A stretch of 28,849 nucleotides of DNA from CAG-103 sp048217285 (GTDB lineage Bacteria > Bacillota > Clostridia > Oscillospirales > Oscillospiraceae), in assembly GCA_048217285.1 (NCBI GenBank), contig DBFWVW010000112.1, forward strand, positions 1 to 28,849, in the 5' to 3' direction. A program made the translations under genes and the position numbers. This document shows positions 15,665-23,822 of the stretch, in pieces. The notes under the pieces were generated by a model. It was given only the letters and a program-made list of their open reading frames with translations. It did no database searches and had not been told where the DNA came from. Position 1 is the stretch's first letter; each line of letters begins with the position of its first letter.

Positions 15665-15831
15665 GTCGGAGCCTCTCCCCGGTTCAATCCGGGCGCGGGC
15701 GGCGGCGCTGCCGCTGTCCACGCGCAGACTGAAATCCCGCAAAATTTCCTGCCGCGCCCTCCGGGGCGTGAACGCGCGTATCTCAACGCAACACACGGAA
15801 ACAGTCCCTCAAGGAGAAAGGTGGTTTGTGC

Positions 15832-16434
15832 ATGAAGAAGAAATGGACCATCGCGGCGGTGCTTGTCCTGGCGGTGGCGCTGCTTGCGGTCGGAACATGG
15901 GCGTATTTCTCGGCTGTCGGCCGGGCGGATAACGTCATCACGATGGGCTCCGTCAAGCTCGCGCTGCACGATGAGGACGGCACCGGCCAACCGTTTACCA
16001 CGGTGCGCGCCATGCCCGGCAGCGTCGTGGACAAGGTCGTCTATGTCGAGAATGTCGGCTCCGGCGCGCTGTACACCCGCGTGAAGATCACGCCGGAGGT
16101 CTTCACTGCCAATGGGGAGATCGTCCCGCTCGACAGGGGCCTCCTGTCGCTGGACCTGAACGATACCGACTGGGTCGCCGGTGCGGATGGGTACTATTAT
16201 TATAATGGTGCGCTCGCGCCGAAGGACGCCACGTCGAAGCTGTTCAACCACGTCACGTTCAGCACGGACATGGGCAATGAATATCAGAACACCACGGTGC
16301 ATATCTACGTCACGGCCGAGGCTGTCCAGACGGCGAACCTCGACAAGTACGGCCCGATGGATGTGTGGAAGCACGTCGGCACGGTCGAAGCGAGCACGTC
16401 GAGCACGCAGATCGACCCGATCCCGGCAGCCTGA
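15832..16434 (+). CDS. SipW-dependent TasA-like secreted protein C
   Basis: This 200-residue protein has a SipW-type signal peptide (MKKKW, hydrophobic core, GTWAYFS) followed by NVITMGSVKLAL, again the TasA-family pattern. The MPGSVVDKVVYVENVGSGALYTRVKI segment matches the conserved strand pair of this fold, and a Tyr-rich YYYYNG hairpin lies at about residue 122. The ATG at 15832 follows AAAGGTGG; an in-frame TTG at 15826 is less likely. It is separated from protein B by a 215-base gap with a hairpin, and from the vWA gene by only 17 bases. This suggests protein C and the vWA protein are translated as a pair and may assemble together. Confidence 0.85.
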   Translation: MKKKWTIAAVLVLAVALLAVGTWAYFSAVGRADNVITMGSVKLALHDEDGTGQPFTTVRAMPGSVVDKVVYVENVGSGALYTRVKITPEVFTANGEIVPLDRGLLSLDLNDTDWVAGADGYYYYNGALAPKDATSKLFNHVTFSTDMGNEYQNTTVHIYVTAEAVQTANLDKYGPMDVWKHVGTVEASTSSTQIDPIPAA

Positions 16435-16451
16435 GAAAGGAGGACGAAAAC

Positions 16452-19415
16452 ATGAAAAAACGCATTCTCTCGCTCGTCCTCTGCGCAGCCATGCTGCTGA
16501 GCATGGCCGTGCTCATGGGCGCCGGCACGACCGGCGATACCGCTGCGGACACCACCGAGAGCGCATCCACGCCCCGGGCCGTGAACTTCACGAACGTTGC
16601 GCCGTTTGTCCAGATGAACGCGCAGGTTCAGAATGGCCCCGCTCGCGCCCTGCTGCGCGCCAGTTCAGCTCCGGCTGACCCGCCCCGCACAGAACAGGGT
16701 GCACTTGTCACGACCAAGGCTGCAACGGCGCTTGGTAACGGTGAGTATAAGATCAAGCTCACATCCTACACCACCGGAACGGTCACGGAGCAGCAGATCA
16801 CGAAGCCGACGGACATCGTCCTCGTGCTCGACCGGTCGGGCTCGATGCAAGAGCGAGACATGACAGCTACCAACTATACTGCGTATACTAATACAAAGAA
16901 CAGCAATTTGTACGACCATCGCGACAATCTGTGGTACAAACTGGGCGATTCCTATGTTCCGGCAAATGTGGTCAGTACGGAGAAATATGACTATCAACCA
17001 TGCAGTGACAAGACGACGAATAAAGAGTACTATCAGAATCGAAACAATCTTTATGCATATGTGCATGGTGAGCTAGAAGAAGTGACAGTGTCAAAATCAT
17101 CATGGTCGTTGAGCGGGTGGACGTATACATATACGATTCCGGGTACTACGATTGCTACAAGCAAGGGTGATAAAGAAACACCAAGATTTACAGAGATCGA
17201 TGGAAATCAATTGATTCGTCGCACCATCGATTATGCATATGAGTATTCTTGTGAAGACAACGGTACCACGATTGTGCTCGGTACCTCGAGTGGTGCGGAT
17301 ACGAATTTCGACGCTATAACGCTTTACGAGAAGAGAGACAGCAAAATTACAAGACTCGAAGCGCTGAAAACGGCAGCCACCAATTTCGCAAACCAAATCG
17401 CCCAAAAGGCGATGGAGGAGCAGGTTGATCACCGCATTGCAGTGGTGAGCTATGAGAGCGATGCGCGTGATGAGACAAGCGGTTTCGTAGATGTGCGCAC
17501 GGGAAGGGAATCCGTGATTACTGCAATCAATGGATTGTCTGCTGACGGCGGCACGTTAATAGACAAAGGCATTGAGACGGCAAATACTATTTTTACTGCT
17601 AACCCAATCACAGAAGGAGAACGCAATCGCGTTATGATCGTTTTTGCAGATGGCGCGCCAGGCTTATATAGTGACTGGTGCTCCGAAAGTGTAGAAACGG
17701 CGAACCAAGCAATTGCGAATGCAAAGATAGCAAAAAATACGCATAATGCAACTGTATACACAATCGGCATTTTCCCAGGTGCAGATGCATCTGCAAATTT
17801 GCCGGATTATACGCCCTATACTAAGGATTGGCTGGGCGAACACAAGCCATCTGTTGATAATCAGATTAAAAACTCCAATCGATTTATGCATCTGGTTTCT
17901 TCAGAGTATTTGCAGGCAACCGATATTAGTACACCAGGAAATCGGAACCCCAATATGACGAATAATAGCGGATATTATCTTTCAGCTGGCGATGCGAGCG
18001 CTTTGACAGAAATTTTCCAGAAGATCGGCAACAACATTTCCACTCCCAGTATTCACCTCGGCAGTAAAGCGGAAGTTCGTGACATGGTGTCTCCTTACTT
18101 CAACGCGCCGACAAATGCGGACAGCGTTACCGTCTACGCGGAAAAAGCAGTGTACGACGGAGAGAAGTATACGTGGACGCAAGACAATACTTGCACGGGT
18201 ATGACCGCGTCGGTGAAAGATCAGACCGTCACTGTGACCGGCTTTGACTACGATGCAAACTTTGTCTCGCAAAATGGTCGTAGTGAGACCAATCCCAAAG
18301 ATAGCGGTGATTTCTACGGCCGCCGCTTGGTTGTGGAGTTCAACGTGACGGTCAAGCCGGAGTTTCTTGGCGGTAACTTTGTCCCGACGAACCTCCCGAC
18401 TTCTGGTGTCTACGATGAGAACGGAAATGTTGTCGAGAACTTCGAGTATCCGAGAGTGGATATTCCGGTCAAAGCCCCAACGTTGACTGGAGAATCAAAA
18501 AATATCTACTACAACGGTACGCAGCTGACGGTAAGCGACCTTTGCACTGCAAATATCAGCGCGGGCATGGCCGACTATGTTACGCTTTCGTATAGCGTGG
18601 ACAAGGGAATTAGCAATACCGTTGACGGCACTTACCTCGTGACCGTGACGGCAACGCCGAAATATCCAATCGCTGGTGTGGAGCAGCAATCAGCAAGCGC
18701 GCAGACCGAAGCTACCGTTACCGTCTTTAAGCCAGAGGTAACATATCGGGATTGTACGACTAACTATGGTGTTGCGCCCACGTATCAGGAAGCCAACTTT
18801 GTCAGCGCTGTGTGGAAGAACAGCAGCGGTGAGAGTGCCGATGATGTTACTATGATTGGCGAGGAGCCCACGCTGACCTATGAATACACCCCGGCGGCAG
18901 ACACATTTACGGAAGACACCTACGTCAATGTGACGGTCAAGGCAAATGATAACGCACTGCCGGACGGTGTGGTTATGTTCCGGCACAACGAATGCAACTT
19001 CCCGGGCTGCAGCTTTGATTCCAATCAGGGTGAGTTCATCGTGCACATCAATGTGTTTGACCTGACGATCCAAAAGACCGCAAAAGCTGGCACAACGATC
19101 GACCCGAACCAGACGTTCGTGTTCAAAGTGAAAAACAACGACACCGGCAAAACGATGGAGATCGTGATCACCGGCGCGAGTCAGCAGACGATTAAGGGCC
19201 TCCCGATGGGCAGCTACACCATCACCGAGGACACCAACTGGTCGTGGCAGTATCACCCGACCGAAGCCACCCAGACGATCACCGTCAGCGAGACTTCAAA
19301 GACCGTGACGTTTGAAAACGAAAAAGCGCCCACCAACTGGCTCACGAGCCTTGCAAAGGCGCTGAACGTGTGGACGAGTGATGGTACGACGGTCACAAGA
19401 GACCAAATGAACTGA
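16452..19415 (+). CDS. large secreted von Willebrand factor A domain surface protein
   Basis: This 987-residue protein has an N-terminal signal peptide (about 1-24). Its vWA domain has an intact metal-ion-dependent adhesion site: DRSGS (127-131), Thr368 in GGT and Asp400 in FADG. Between the first strand and the next helix lies a Tyr/Asn/Thr-rich insertion of about 165 residues (133-297). Beta-rich domains follow. At about residues 866-960 there is a prealbumin/Cna-B-like domain with FVFKVKN and GSYTITED, as found at the ends of pilin-like adhesins. There is no LPxTG sorting signal and no C-terminal membrane segment, so it must be held by other proteins. AAAGGAGGA precedes the ATG at 16452. 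DNA from about 16850 to 18050 is clearly more AT-rich than its flanks. Confidence 0.88.
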   Translation: MKKRILSLVLCAAMLLSMAVLMGAGTTGDTAADTTESASTPRAVNFTNVAPFVQMNAQVQNGPARALLRASSAPADPPRTEQGALVTTKAATALGNGEYKIKLTSYTTGTVTEQQITKPTDIVLVLDRSGSMQERDMTATNYTAYTNTKNSNLYDHRDNLWYKLGDSYVPANVVSTEKYDYQPCSDKTTNKEYYQNRNNLYAYVHGELEEVTVSKSSWSLSGWTYTYTIPGTTIATSKGDKETPRFTEIDGNQLIRRTIDYAYEYSCEDNGTTIVLGTSSGADTNFDAITLYEKRDSKITRLEALKTAATNFANQIAQKAMEEQVDHRIAVVSYESDARDETSGFVDVRTGRESVITAINGLSADGGTLIDKGIETANTIFTANPITEGERNRVMIVFADGAPGLYSDWCSESVETANQAIANAKIAKNTHNATVYTIGIFPGADASANLPDYTPYTKDWLGEHKPSVDNQIKNSNRFMHLVSSEYLQATDISTPGNRNPNMTNNSGYYLSAGDASALTEIFQKIGNNISTPSIHLGSKAEVRDMVSPYFNAPTNADSVTVYAEKAVYDGEKYTWTQDNTCTGMTASVKDQTVTVTGFDYDANFVSQNGRSETNPKDSGDFYGRRLVVEFNVTVKPEFLGGNFVPTNLPTSGVYDENGNVVENFEYPRVDIPVKAPTLTGESKNIYYNGTQLTVSDLCTANISAGMADYVTLSYSVDKGISNTVDGTYLVTVTATPKYPIAGVEQQSASAQTEATVTVFKPEVTYRDCTTNYGVAPTYQEANFVSAVWKNSSGESADDVTMIGEEPTLTYEYTPAADTFTEDTYVNVTVKANDNALPDGVVMFRHNECNFPGCSFDSNQGEFIVHINVFDLTIQKTAKAGTTIDPNQTFVFKVKNNDTGKTMEIVITGASQQTIKGLPMGSYTITEDTNWSWQYHPTEATQTITVSETSKTVTFENEKAPTNWLTSLAKALNVWTSDGTTVTRDQMN

Positions 19416-19431
19416 ACAGGAGGGATGACAC

Positions 19432-20007
19432 ATGAAACGTATCTTTAACGGTTCAGGCGGGAGAAAGACCGCGCTCATCCTCTCCCTGTGCCTGATCTTT
19501 GCACTGGCTGCCGGCGCCACGTTCGCTTTTCTTAAAGCGAGCACCGCGCCGGTGGAGAACACCTTCACAGCGGCCAAATCCGGCACGAAGATCGAAGAAA
19601 ACACGGAAAACGGAGAGAAGTCCAGCATCAAAGTCCAAAACACCGGCACGGCCACGTCCTATGTCCGCGTCAAGCTGGTCATGAACTGGGTCGATGAGGC
19701 CGGAAATGTCTCTGCGACTTCTGTACCGGCACCGACGATCACAAACAATGACTGGTTTCTGAAGGACGGCATCTACTACTACAAGACGCCTGTCGCGCCG
19801 GTAGGTGCGGCGCCGAACAATGTTACGTCCAACCTACTGGAAGGTAACCCCATCACGCAGGAGAATGCTCCCGACGGCTGTCACCTGGAGGTGACGGTGC
19901 TGGCTGAGAGCATTCAGGCCGCGCCGAGCAGCGCTGTGACGACTGCGTGGGGCGTGGGTGTCAATGCAGACAGCAGCCTGACCCCGGCAACAACCACGAC
20001 ACCATAA
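19432..20007 (+). CDS. SipW-dependent TasA-like secreted protein D
   Basis: This 191-residue protein starts with a longer charged n-region, then a hydrophobic core, GATFAFLKAS and ENTFTAAKSG, matching the SipW/TasA pattern in weaker form. The KVQNTGTATSYVRVKLVM segment and the WFLKDGIYYYK hairpin closely parallel protein C, so the two are likely paralogues. It ends in a Thr/Pro-rich tail. AGGAGGG lies before the ATG. It is 16 bases after the vWA gene and 13 before the SLH gene, making it a likely adaptor between the large adhesin and the wall-anchored protein; that role is inferred from position only. Confidence 0.82.
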   Translation: MKRIFNGSGGRKTALILSLCLIFALAAGATFAFLKASTAPVENTFTAAKSGTKIEENTENGEKSSIKVQNTGTATSYVRVKLVMNWVDEAGNVSATSVPAPTITNNDWFLKDGIYYYKTPVAPVGAAPNNVTSNLLEGNPITQENAPDGCHLEVTVLAESIQAAPSSAVTTAWGVGVNADSSLTPATTTTP

Positions 20008-20020
20008 GGAGGGCAACGGT

Positions 20021-21328
20021 ATGAAACACAAGAAGCTTACCATGATCGTCGTCCTCGTGCTGGTGGTCGCGCTGGCCGCCGGACTGGGCATCTGGGCGAC
20101 GGGCGAGGAGAACATCCCCACCGTCACGTACTATGACGGTACGGACGGCAACGGTGCGCGCTTTACCTTCACGCACACCGGCGAGGGTTCCGAGACGAAC
20201 CTGTTCCCGAACTTTTCCGAGTGTATGCCCGGTGACAGCCTCACGCAGACCATCCGCGTGAAGGCCGACAGCAAAAACGGCGCTCAGGGCGCGAAGATCT
20301 ATCTGCGCGCCGAGATCGACGGCGACGCCTCCGCCAAGGAGGGCTCCGCTATCTCGTACAACGATGTGCTCGATCACATCAGCATGACCGTGTCGAAAAA
20401 CGGCGTGGTGCTCGCGTCCAACAAGACCGCGAAGCTCTTCAGCCAGCTCGACGCGACCGCGGGTCTCAAGAGCAACGTCTTTATCGCCGAGGTCGGCCCC
20501 AAGACCGATCCGGTCGATCTGGACGTGACCATTGAAGTCGACCCCGCCATGGGCAACGCCTTCCAGGAGGCGGCCGCGCACATCACGTTCGTGTTCTCCG
20601 TTGAGGACAACGAGACGCCGCCCCCGCCGCTGGAGCGCGAGAAGCACGACGCATACATCGTCGGCTATCCGAACGGCAACGTCGGCCCGCTCGACCCGAT
20701 CACGCGTATGGAGGTCGCCACGATCTTCTACCGTCTGCTGCAGGACGACGCGCGCGAGCAGGTCTGGTGCACCACGTATCCGTACCCGGATGTCGAGGCC
20801 AACAGCTGGTACAGCAATCAGGTCGCGACGATGACGAACGCCGGTATCCTTGCCGGCTTCCCGGACGGCACGTTCGGCCCGCAGAAGCAGATCACCCGCG
20901 GCGAGTTTGCCACGATTGCGGCGCTGTTCTTCCATGCGCCGGAGGTCACGGACGACGCGTTCTCCGATATTTCCGACAGCTGGGCGCGTGAGTATATCAA
21001 CCGCGCGGCGGCGCTCGGCCTGGTCAGCGGCTTCCCGGACGGCACCTTCCGCCCGGAGCAGACGATTACCCGCGCCGAGGTCATGGAGATCCTCAACAAC
21101 GTTCTGTTCCGCACGCCGGACAAGGATCACTTCCTGGACGATATGGTCAAGTGGCCGGACAACAGCAATCCGAACGCCTGGTACTATGAGCCCGTGCAGG
21201 AGGCCACCAACAGCCACGATTATGAGCGCGTGGATAACACGTCGCCCGAGACGTGGACGAAGATCACGCAGCAGCGTGACTGGGATGCGCTGGAGGCTGA
21301 GCTGGCCGCCAAGTATCCGAACCGGTAA
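20021..21328 (+). CDS. TasA-like domain fused to SLH domains, probable cell-wall anchor
   Basis: This 435-residue secreted protein has an N-terminal membrane/signal segment (about 7-25). A TasA-like beta-domain follows, with the family-like MPGDSLTQTIRVK segment at about residues 69-81. A Pro-rich linker then leads to three S-layer-homology repeats at about 205-245, 250-305 and 312-362, with GYPNG, GFPDGTFGP and GFPDGTFRP cores and TR(G/A/M)E motifs. SLH domains bind pyruvylated or similar secondary wall polymers, so this protein probably tethers the fibre to the envelope. It is the last gene of the operon, preceded by AAGGAGGG and followed by a strong terminator. The first SLH repeat is the most degenerate. 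Confidence 0.88.
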   Translation: MKHKKLTMIVVLVLVVALAAGLGIWATGEENIPTVTYYDGTDGNGARFTFTHTGEGSETNLFPNFSECMPGDSLTQTIRVKADSKNGAQGAKIYLRAEIDGDASAKEGSAISYNDVLDHISMTVSKNGVVLASNKTAKLFSQLDATAGLKSNVFIAEVGPKTDPVDLDVTIEVDPAMGNAFQEAAAHITFVFSVEDNETPPPPLEREKHDAYIVGYPNGNVGPLDPITRMEVATIFYRLLQDDAREQVWCTTYPYPDVEANSWYSNQVATMTNAGILAGFPDGTFGPQKQITRGEFATIAALFFHAPEVTDDAFSDISDSWAREYINRAAALGLVSGFPDGTFRPEQTITRAEVMEILNNVLFRTPDKDHFLDDMVKWPDNSNPNAWYYEPVQEATNSHDYERVDNTSPETWTKITQQRDWDALEAELAAKYPNR

Positions 21329-21362
21329 GCGCGCGGTGCTGCCGGAAAACCCAACCATAGCG

Positions 21363-21397
21363 AACACCCCCTGTGCAGTGCACAGGGGGTGTTTTTT
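21363..21397 (+). terminator. Rho-independent terminator of the fibre operon
   Basis: AACACCCCCTGTGCA (21363-21377) pairs with its complement (21379-21393), followed by a run of six T (21392-21397). Confidence 0.9.
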
Positions 21398-21553
21398 GCG
21401 CCGCTATGCGCGCCGCTGGTGGTTGCCGTTGTGATTTTCGTCATCATGTGCTTTTACAAGCGCAACAGCAAGAACTACAACTACATCGTCTCCGAACTGG
21501 AGCAGGGGCACGATCATCCCAACGCAAAGTATGCTCTGCACAGTGAAGGATAA
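21389..21553 (+). pseudogene. remnant resembling the C-terminus of a GPH/MelB-type sugar symporter
   Basis: An open frame ending at TAA (21551-21553) encodes a hydrophobic helix (APLVVAVVIFVIMCFY) followed by KRNSKNYNYIVSELEQG. The arrangement of a last membrane helix, then Y-basic-x-x-x-Y-x-x-I-x-x-EL, resembles the end of glycoside-pentoside-hexuronide cation symporters. The rest of such a protein is missing and the frame runs straight out of the terminator hairpin without a ribosome binding site. I read it as the 3' scar of a deleted transporter gene. A genuine 50-residue membrane peptide is the less likely alternative. Confidence 0.45.
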
Positions 21554-21577
21554 GAGCGCATTTTATAACCAACAGAT

Positions 21578-21618
21578 GACCGGCACCCGGAACCGCTTTG
21601 TTATTCCGGGCGCCGGTT
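21578..21618 (+). terminator. imperfect hairpin, possible terminator of the lost symporter gene
   Basis: GACCGGCACCCGGAA (21578-21592) pairs with TTCCGGGCGCCGGTT (21604-21618) with a single mismatch, followed by CCTTTCGGTTTC. The T run is weak. Its position just after the symporter-like stop codon fits an old terminator. Confidence 0.45.
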
Positions 21619-21712
21619 CCTTTCGGTTTCGGGATGTGGCCGCCGCTTTGCCGCGCTCCCCGCTGCTTGCGCGGGGGTGTGTTTTGTGCTATTCTGCAAG
21701 GGAGGTGATTCG

Positions 21713-22330
21713 ATGAAAATTCTCATGATCAACGGCAGCCCGCACCCGCGCGGCTGCACATACACCGCCCTGCACGAAATGGAGCAGGTGCTTCAGGCGG
21801 CCAGCGCCGAGGTGCAGATCCTGAACGTTGGCGCGGAGCAGGTCGGCGGCTGCATTGCCTGCGGCGGCTGCACCGCGACCGGGCGCTGCGTGCGCGGTGG
21901 TTTGGTGAATGACGCTATCGATGCGATGGAGACGGCGGATGCGCTCGTGCTCGCATCCCCGGTGCACTATGCCGGTATTTCCGGCGCGATGTCGGCCTTT
22001 TGCGACCGCTTTTTCTATGCTGGCGGCGGCTGGCCGAACAAGCCGTGCGCCTGCGTTGTCTCGGCGCGGCGCGCGGGGACGACAGCCGCGCTCGATCAGC
22101 TGATCAAGTACCCGATGATCTCGAATATGCCGGTCGTGTCCTCACAGTACTGGCCGATGGTGCACGGTGCGCGGCCGGAGGACGTCGCGCAGGACGAAGA
22201 AGGCCTGCAGACCATGCGCCAGCTCGCGCGCAATCTGCTCTGGCTGCTGCAATGCATCGCGGCGGGGGATGCCGCCGGTGTTCCGCGCCCGGAGACGGAA
22301 GTGCGCAAGTTCACCAATTTCATCCGCTGA
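21713..22330 (+). CDS. flavodoxin-like NAD(P)H:flavin oxidoreductase family protein
   Basis: This 205-residue cytoplasmic protein has the NADPH-dependent FMN reductase/flavodoxin fold. The FMN-phosphate loop is NGSPHPRGCTY (6-16). The Cys-rich loop CIACGGCTATGRC (49-61) is characteristic of iron-sulfur-flavoprotein-like reductases. SPVHYAGISGAMSAFCDR matches the conserved flavin-contact segment of this family. The ATG at 21713 follows an excellent AGGGAGGTGATTCG ribosome binding site. It is a single gene. A possible promoter (TTGCGC, 17 bases, TATTCT at 21690) would start transcription inside the ribosome binding site, so the real promoter may be further upstream. The physiological substrate is unknown. 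Confidence 0.85.
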   Translation: MKILMINGSPHPRGCTYTALHEMEQVLQAASAEVQILNVGAEQVGGCIACGGCTATGRCVRGGLVNDAIDAMETADALVLASPVHYAGISGAMSAFCDRFFYAGGGWPNKPCACVVSARRAGTTAALDQLIKYPMISNMPVVSSQYWPMVHGARPEDVAQDEEGLQTMRQLARNLLWLLQCIAAGDAAGVPRPETEVRKFTNFIR

Positions 22331-22347
22331 TTTTCGGCGGTATCACG

Positions 22348-22385
22348 AAAAACACCCTCCGCAGACTTTGCCTGCGGAGGGTGTT
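22348..22385 (-). terminator. terminator of the ileS-lspA-rluA-PNPOx operon
   Basis: AACACCCTCCGCAG (22351-22364) pairs with CTGCGGAGGGTGTT (22372-22385) around a 7-base loop. On the minus strand the stem runs into TTTTT (22348-22352). On the plus strand the tail is only TTATAC, so it mainly serves the minus strand, though it may also stop the convergent flavoprotein gene. Confidence 0.8.
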
Positions 22386-22408
22386 ATACTGCCGGGGGGG
22401 AGCAGTGC

Positions 22409-22885
22409 TCATCCGTGCTTTTTCGCGCGGCGCTTGCCGGTCATGTGCTCCACGGTCAGGCACAGGACGGTCGTCGCGGGCATGACGGCCGTGGAATACG
22501 GAAAGTCCGGCGCGCGGTACTGCGCCATGAGCACGCGCAGCGCGTGCTCCTTCTGCGCGTCCGGCACGACTGCGATGCGGCCCTGACCGATGATGCTCTC
22601 ATAGGTCATGGTGCAGTTGCCGTGCTCGTCGTCGAGGATGAGCTCGTGGCCGCGATCCATCTCAAAGGCGACGTTCGGATTTCTGGCAATGAGGTCGTAC
22701 TTTGTGCCGGCGTTCGCGCCGTGAAAGTACAGACGGACGGTCTCGCCGTCAACCTCCAGACCGAAGTTCAGCGGCAGGATGTAGGGATACGGCTCGTCAT
22801 GCAGGGCGAGGCGGCAGACGTCGCAGCCGCGCATGACGGTGATAAGTTCCTGAAAATCGGTGATCTCGCGATCGGATCTGCGCAT
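22409..22885 (-). CDS. pyridoxamine 5'-phosphate oxidase-fold (NimA-like) flavoprotein
   Basis: This 158-residue protein has the split-barrel flavin-binding fold of the PNPOx-like/NimA family. It shows the family pattern MRRSDREI at the start, CRLALHDEPYPYILPLNFG at about 24-42, LYFHGANAGTKYD at about 52-64, and NPNVAFEMD next. Family members bind FMN, heme or F420 and reduce small molecules; some confer nitroimidazole resistance, but that cannot be assumed here. AAGGAG lies 8 bases before the ATG. It is the last gene of the operon, 19 bases after the rluA-type gene. No unusual feature is seen. Confidence 0.85.
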   Translation of the reverse strand: MRRSDREITDFQELITVMRGCDVCRLALHDEPYPYILPLNFGLEVDGETVRLYFHGANAGTKYDLIARNPNVAFEMDRGHELILDDEHGNCTMTYESIIGQGRIAVVPDAQKEHALRVLMAQYRAPDFPYSTAVMPATTVLCLTVEHMTGKRRAKKHG

Positions 22886-22904
22886 GGGGAAAACTCCTTT
22901 CCGA

Positions 22905-23822
22905 TTAGCCGACCGGCGGGCCGAGGCGCGCCAGCACGTCCTGAAAATAGTCCGGCAGCGGGCACGTGAACGTCACAAGCTCGCCGGTTCTTGGATGAAT
23001 CAATCGCAGCGCCCGTGCGTGCAGGCACTGCCCGCTCAGGCCCTTTTCCGGCCGCTTGTGGCCGTAGACCAGGTCACCGAGCAGAGGGTGGCCGATGTGC
23101 GCCATGTGCACGCGGATCTGGTGCGTGCGGCCGGTCTCCAGCTCGCAGCGGATGTGCGTGTAGCCGTTGTAGCGCGCGATGACCGACCAGTGCGTGACCG
23201 CGTGGCGGGCGTTTTTCTGCATTACGGCCATGCGCTTGCGGTCGGTCGGGTGGCGGCCGATGGGCGCGTCGACCGTGCCGGCATCTTCGCGCAGATTGCC
23301 GCAGACGACGGCTTCATACGTGCGGGCCATGGTATGGTCGGCCAGCTGCGCTGAGAGCGCAAGATGCGCAAAGTCGTTCTTGGCCGCGACGAGCAGGCCG
23401 GATGTGTCCTTGTCGATGCGGTGCACGATGCCGGGCCGCCGCTCCCCGCCGACGCCGGAGAGACTGTCGCCGCAGTGGGCGAGCAGGGCGTTGACGAGCG
23501 TGCCGTCCTCGTGCCCGGGGGCGGGGTGCACGACCATGCCGCGCGGCTTGTTGACGACGATGAGGTCATCGTCCTCATACACCACGTCCAGCGGCAGATC
23601 CTGCGCCACCAACTCCGAGGGCGCGGCATCCGGCAGCGTGACGACAAACGTGTCGCCGGGCGCTGTCTTGTAGTTTTTCTTCACGGGCGCGCCGTCTTTT
23701 GTCACCGCGCCCTGCGCGAGCAGCCGCTGGGCGGCGCTGCGCGTGAGCTCCGGAAAAGAGCGCGCAAGGAGAGCGTCGATCCGCTCGGCGCTCTCCTGTG
23801 TTTGAATCGTTCGTTGTTCCAT
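22905..23822 (-). CDS. RluA/RluD-family 23S rRNA pseudouridine synthase
   Basis: This 305-residue enzyme isomerises uridine to pseudouridine in rRNA. It has an N-terminal S4 RNA-binding domain (about 12-70) and a catalytic domain with the family motif HRIDKDTSGL (134-143), in which Asp137 is the catalytic residue. MNKPRGMVVHP-type (91-100) and TGRTHQIRVH segments are also typical. Length and the S4 domain fit the RluD/YlyB type, which in Firmicutes usually follows lspA, as here. Its start codon overlaps the lspA stop by one base (TGATG), showing translational coupling. The exact target uridines cannot be told from sequence. Confidence 0.93.
   Translation of the reverse strand: MEQRTIQTQESAERIDALLARSFPELTRSAAQRLLAQGAVTKDGAPVKKNYKTAPGDTFVVTLPDAAPSELVAQDLPLDVVYEDDDLIVVNKPRGMVVHPAPGHEDGTLVNALLAHCGDSLSGVGGERRPGIVHRIDKDTSGLLVAAKNDFAHLALSAQLADHTMARTYEAVVCGNLREDAGTVDAPIGRHPTDRKRMAVMQKNARHAVTHWSVIARYNGYTHIRCELETGRTHQIRVHMAHIGHPLLGDLVYGHKRPEKGLSGQCLHARALRLIHPRTGELVTFTCPLPDYFQDVLARLGPPVG

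Noticed and set aside
15677..15693. A tRNA-like T-arm (GGTTCAATCC in a CCCGG/CCGGG stem)
   Set aside because: No acceptor stem, D-arm or anticodon arm can be folded around it. It is a chance GC-rich hairpin between TasA-like genes B and C.
21667..21695. Promoter TTGCGC - 17 bases - TATTCT for the flavoprotein gene
   Set aside because: Spacing is ideal, but transcription would begin inside the ribosome binding site, leaving it incomplete. Not strong enough to list as a feature.
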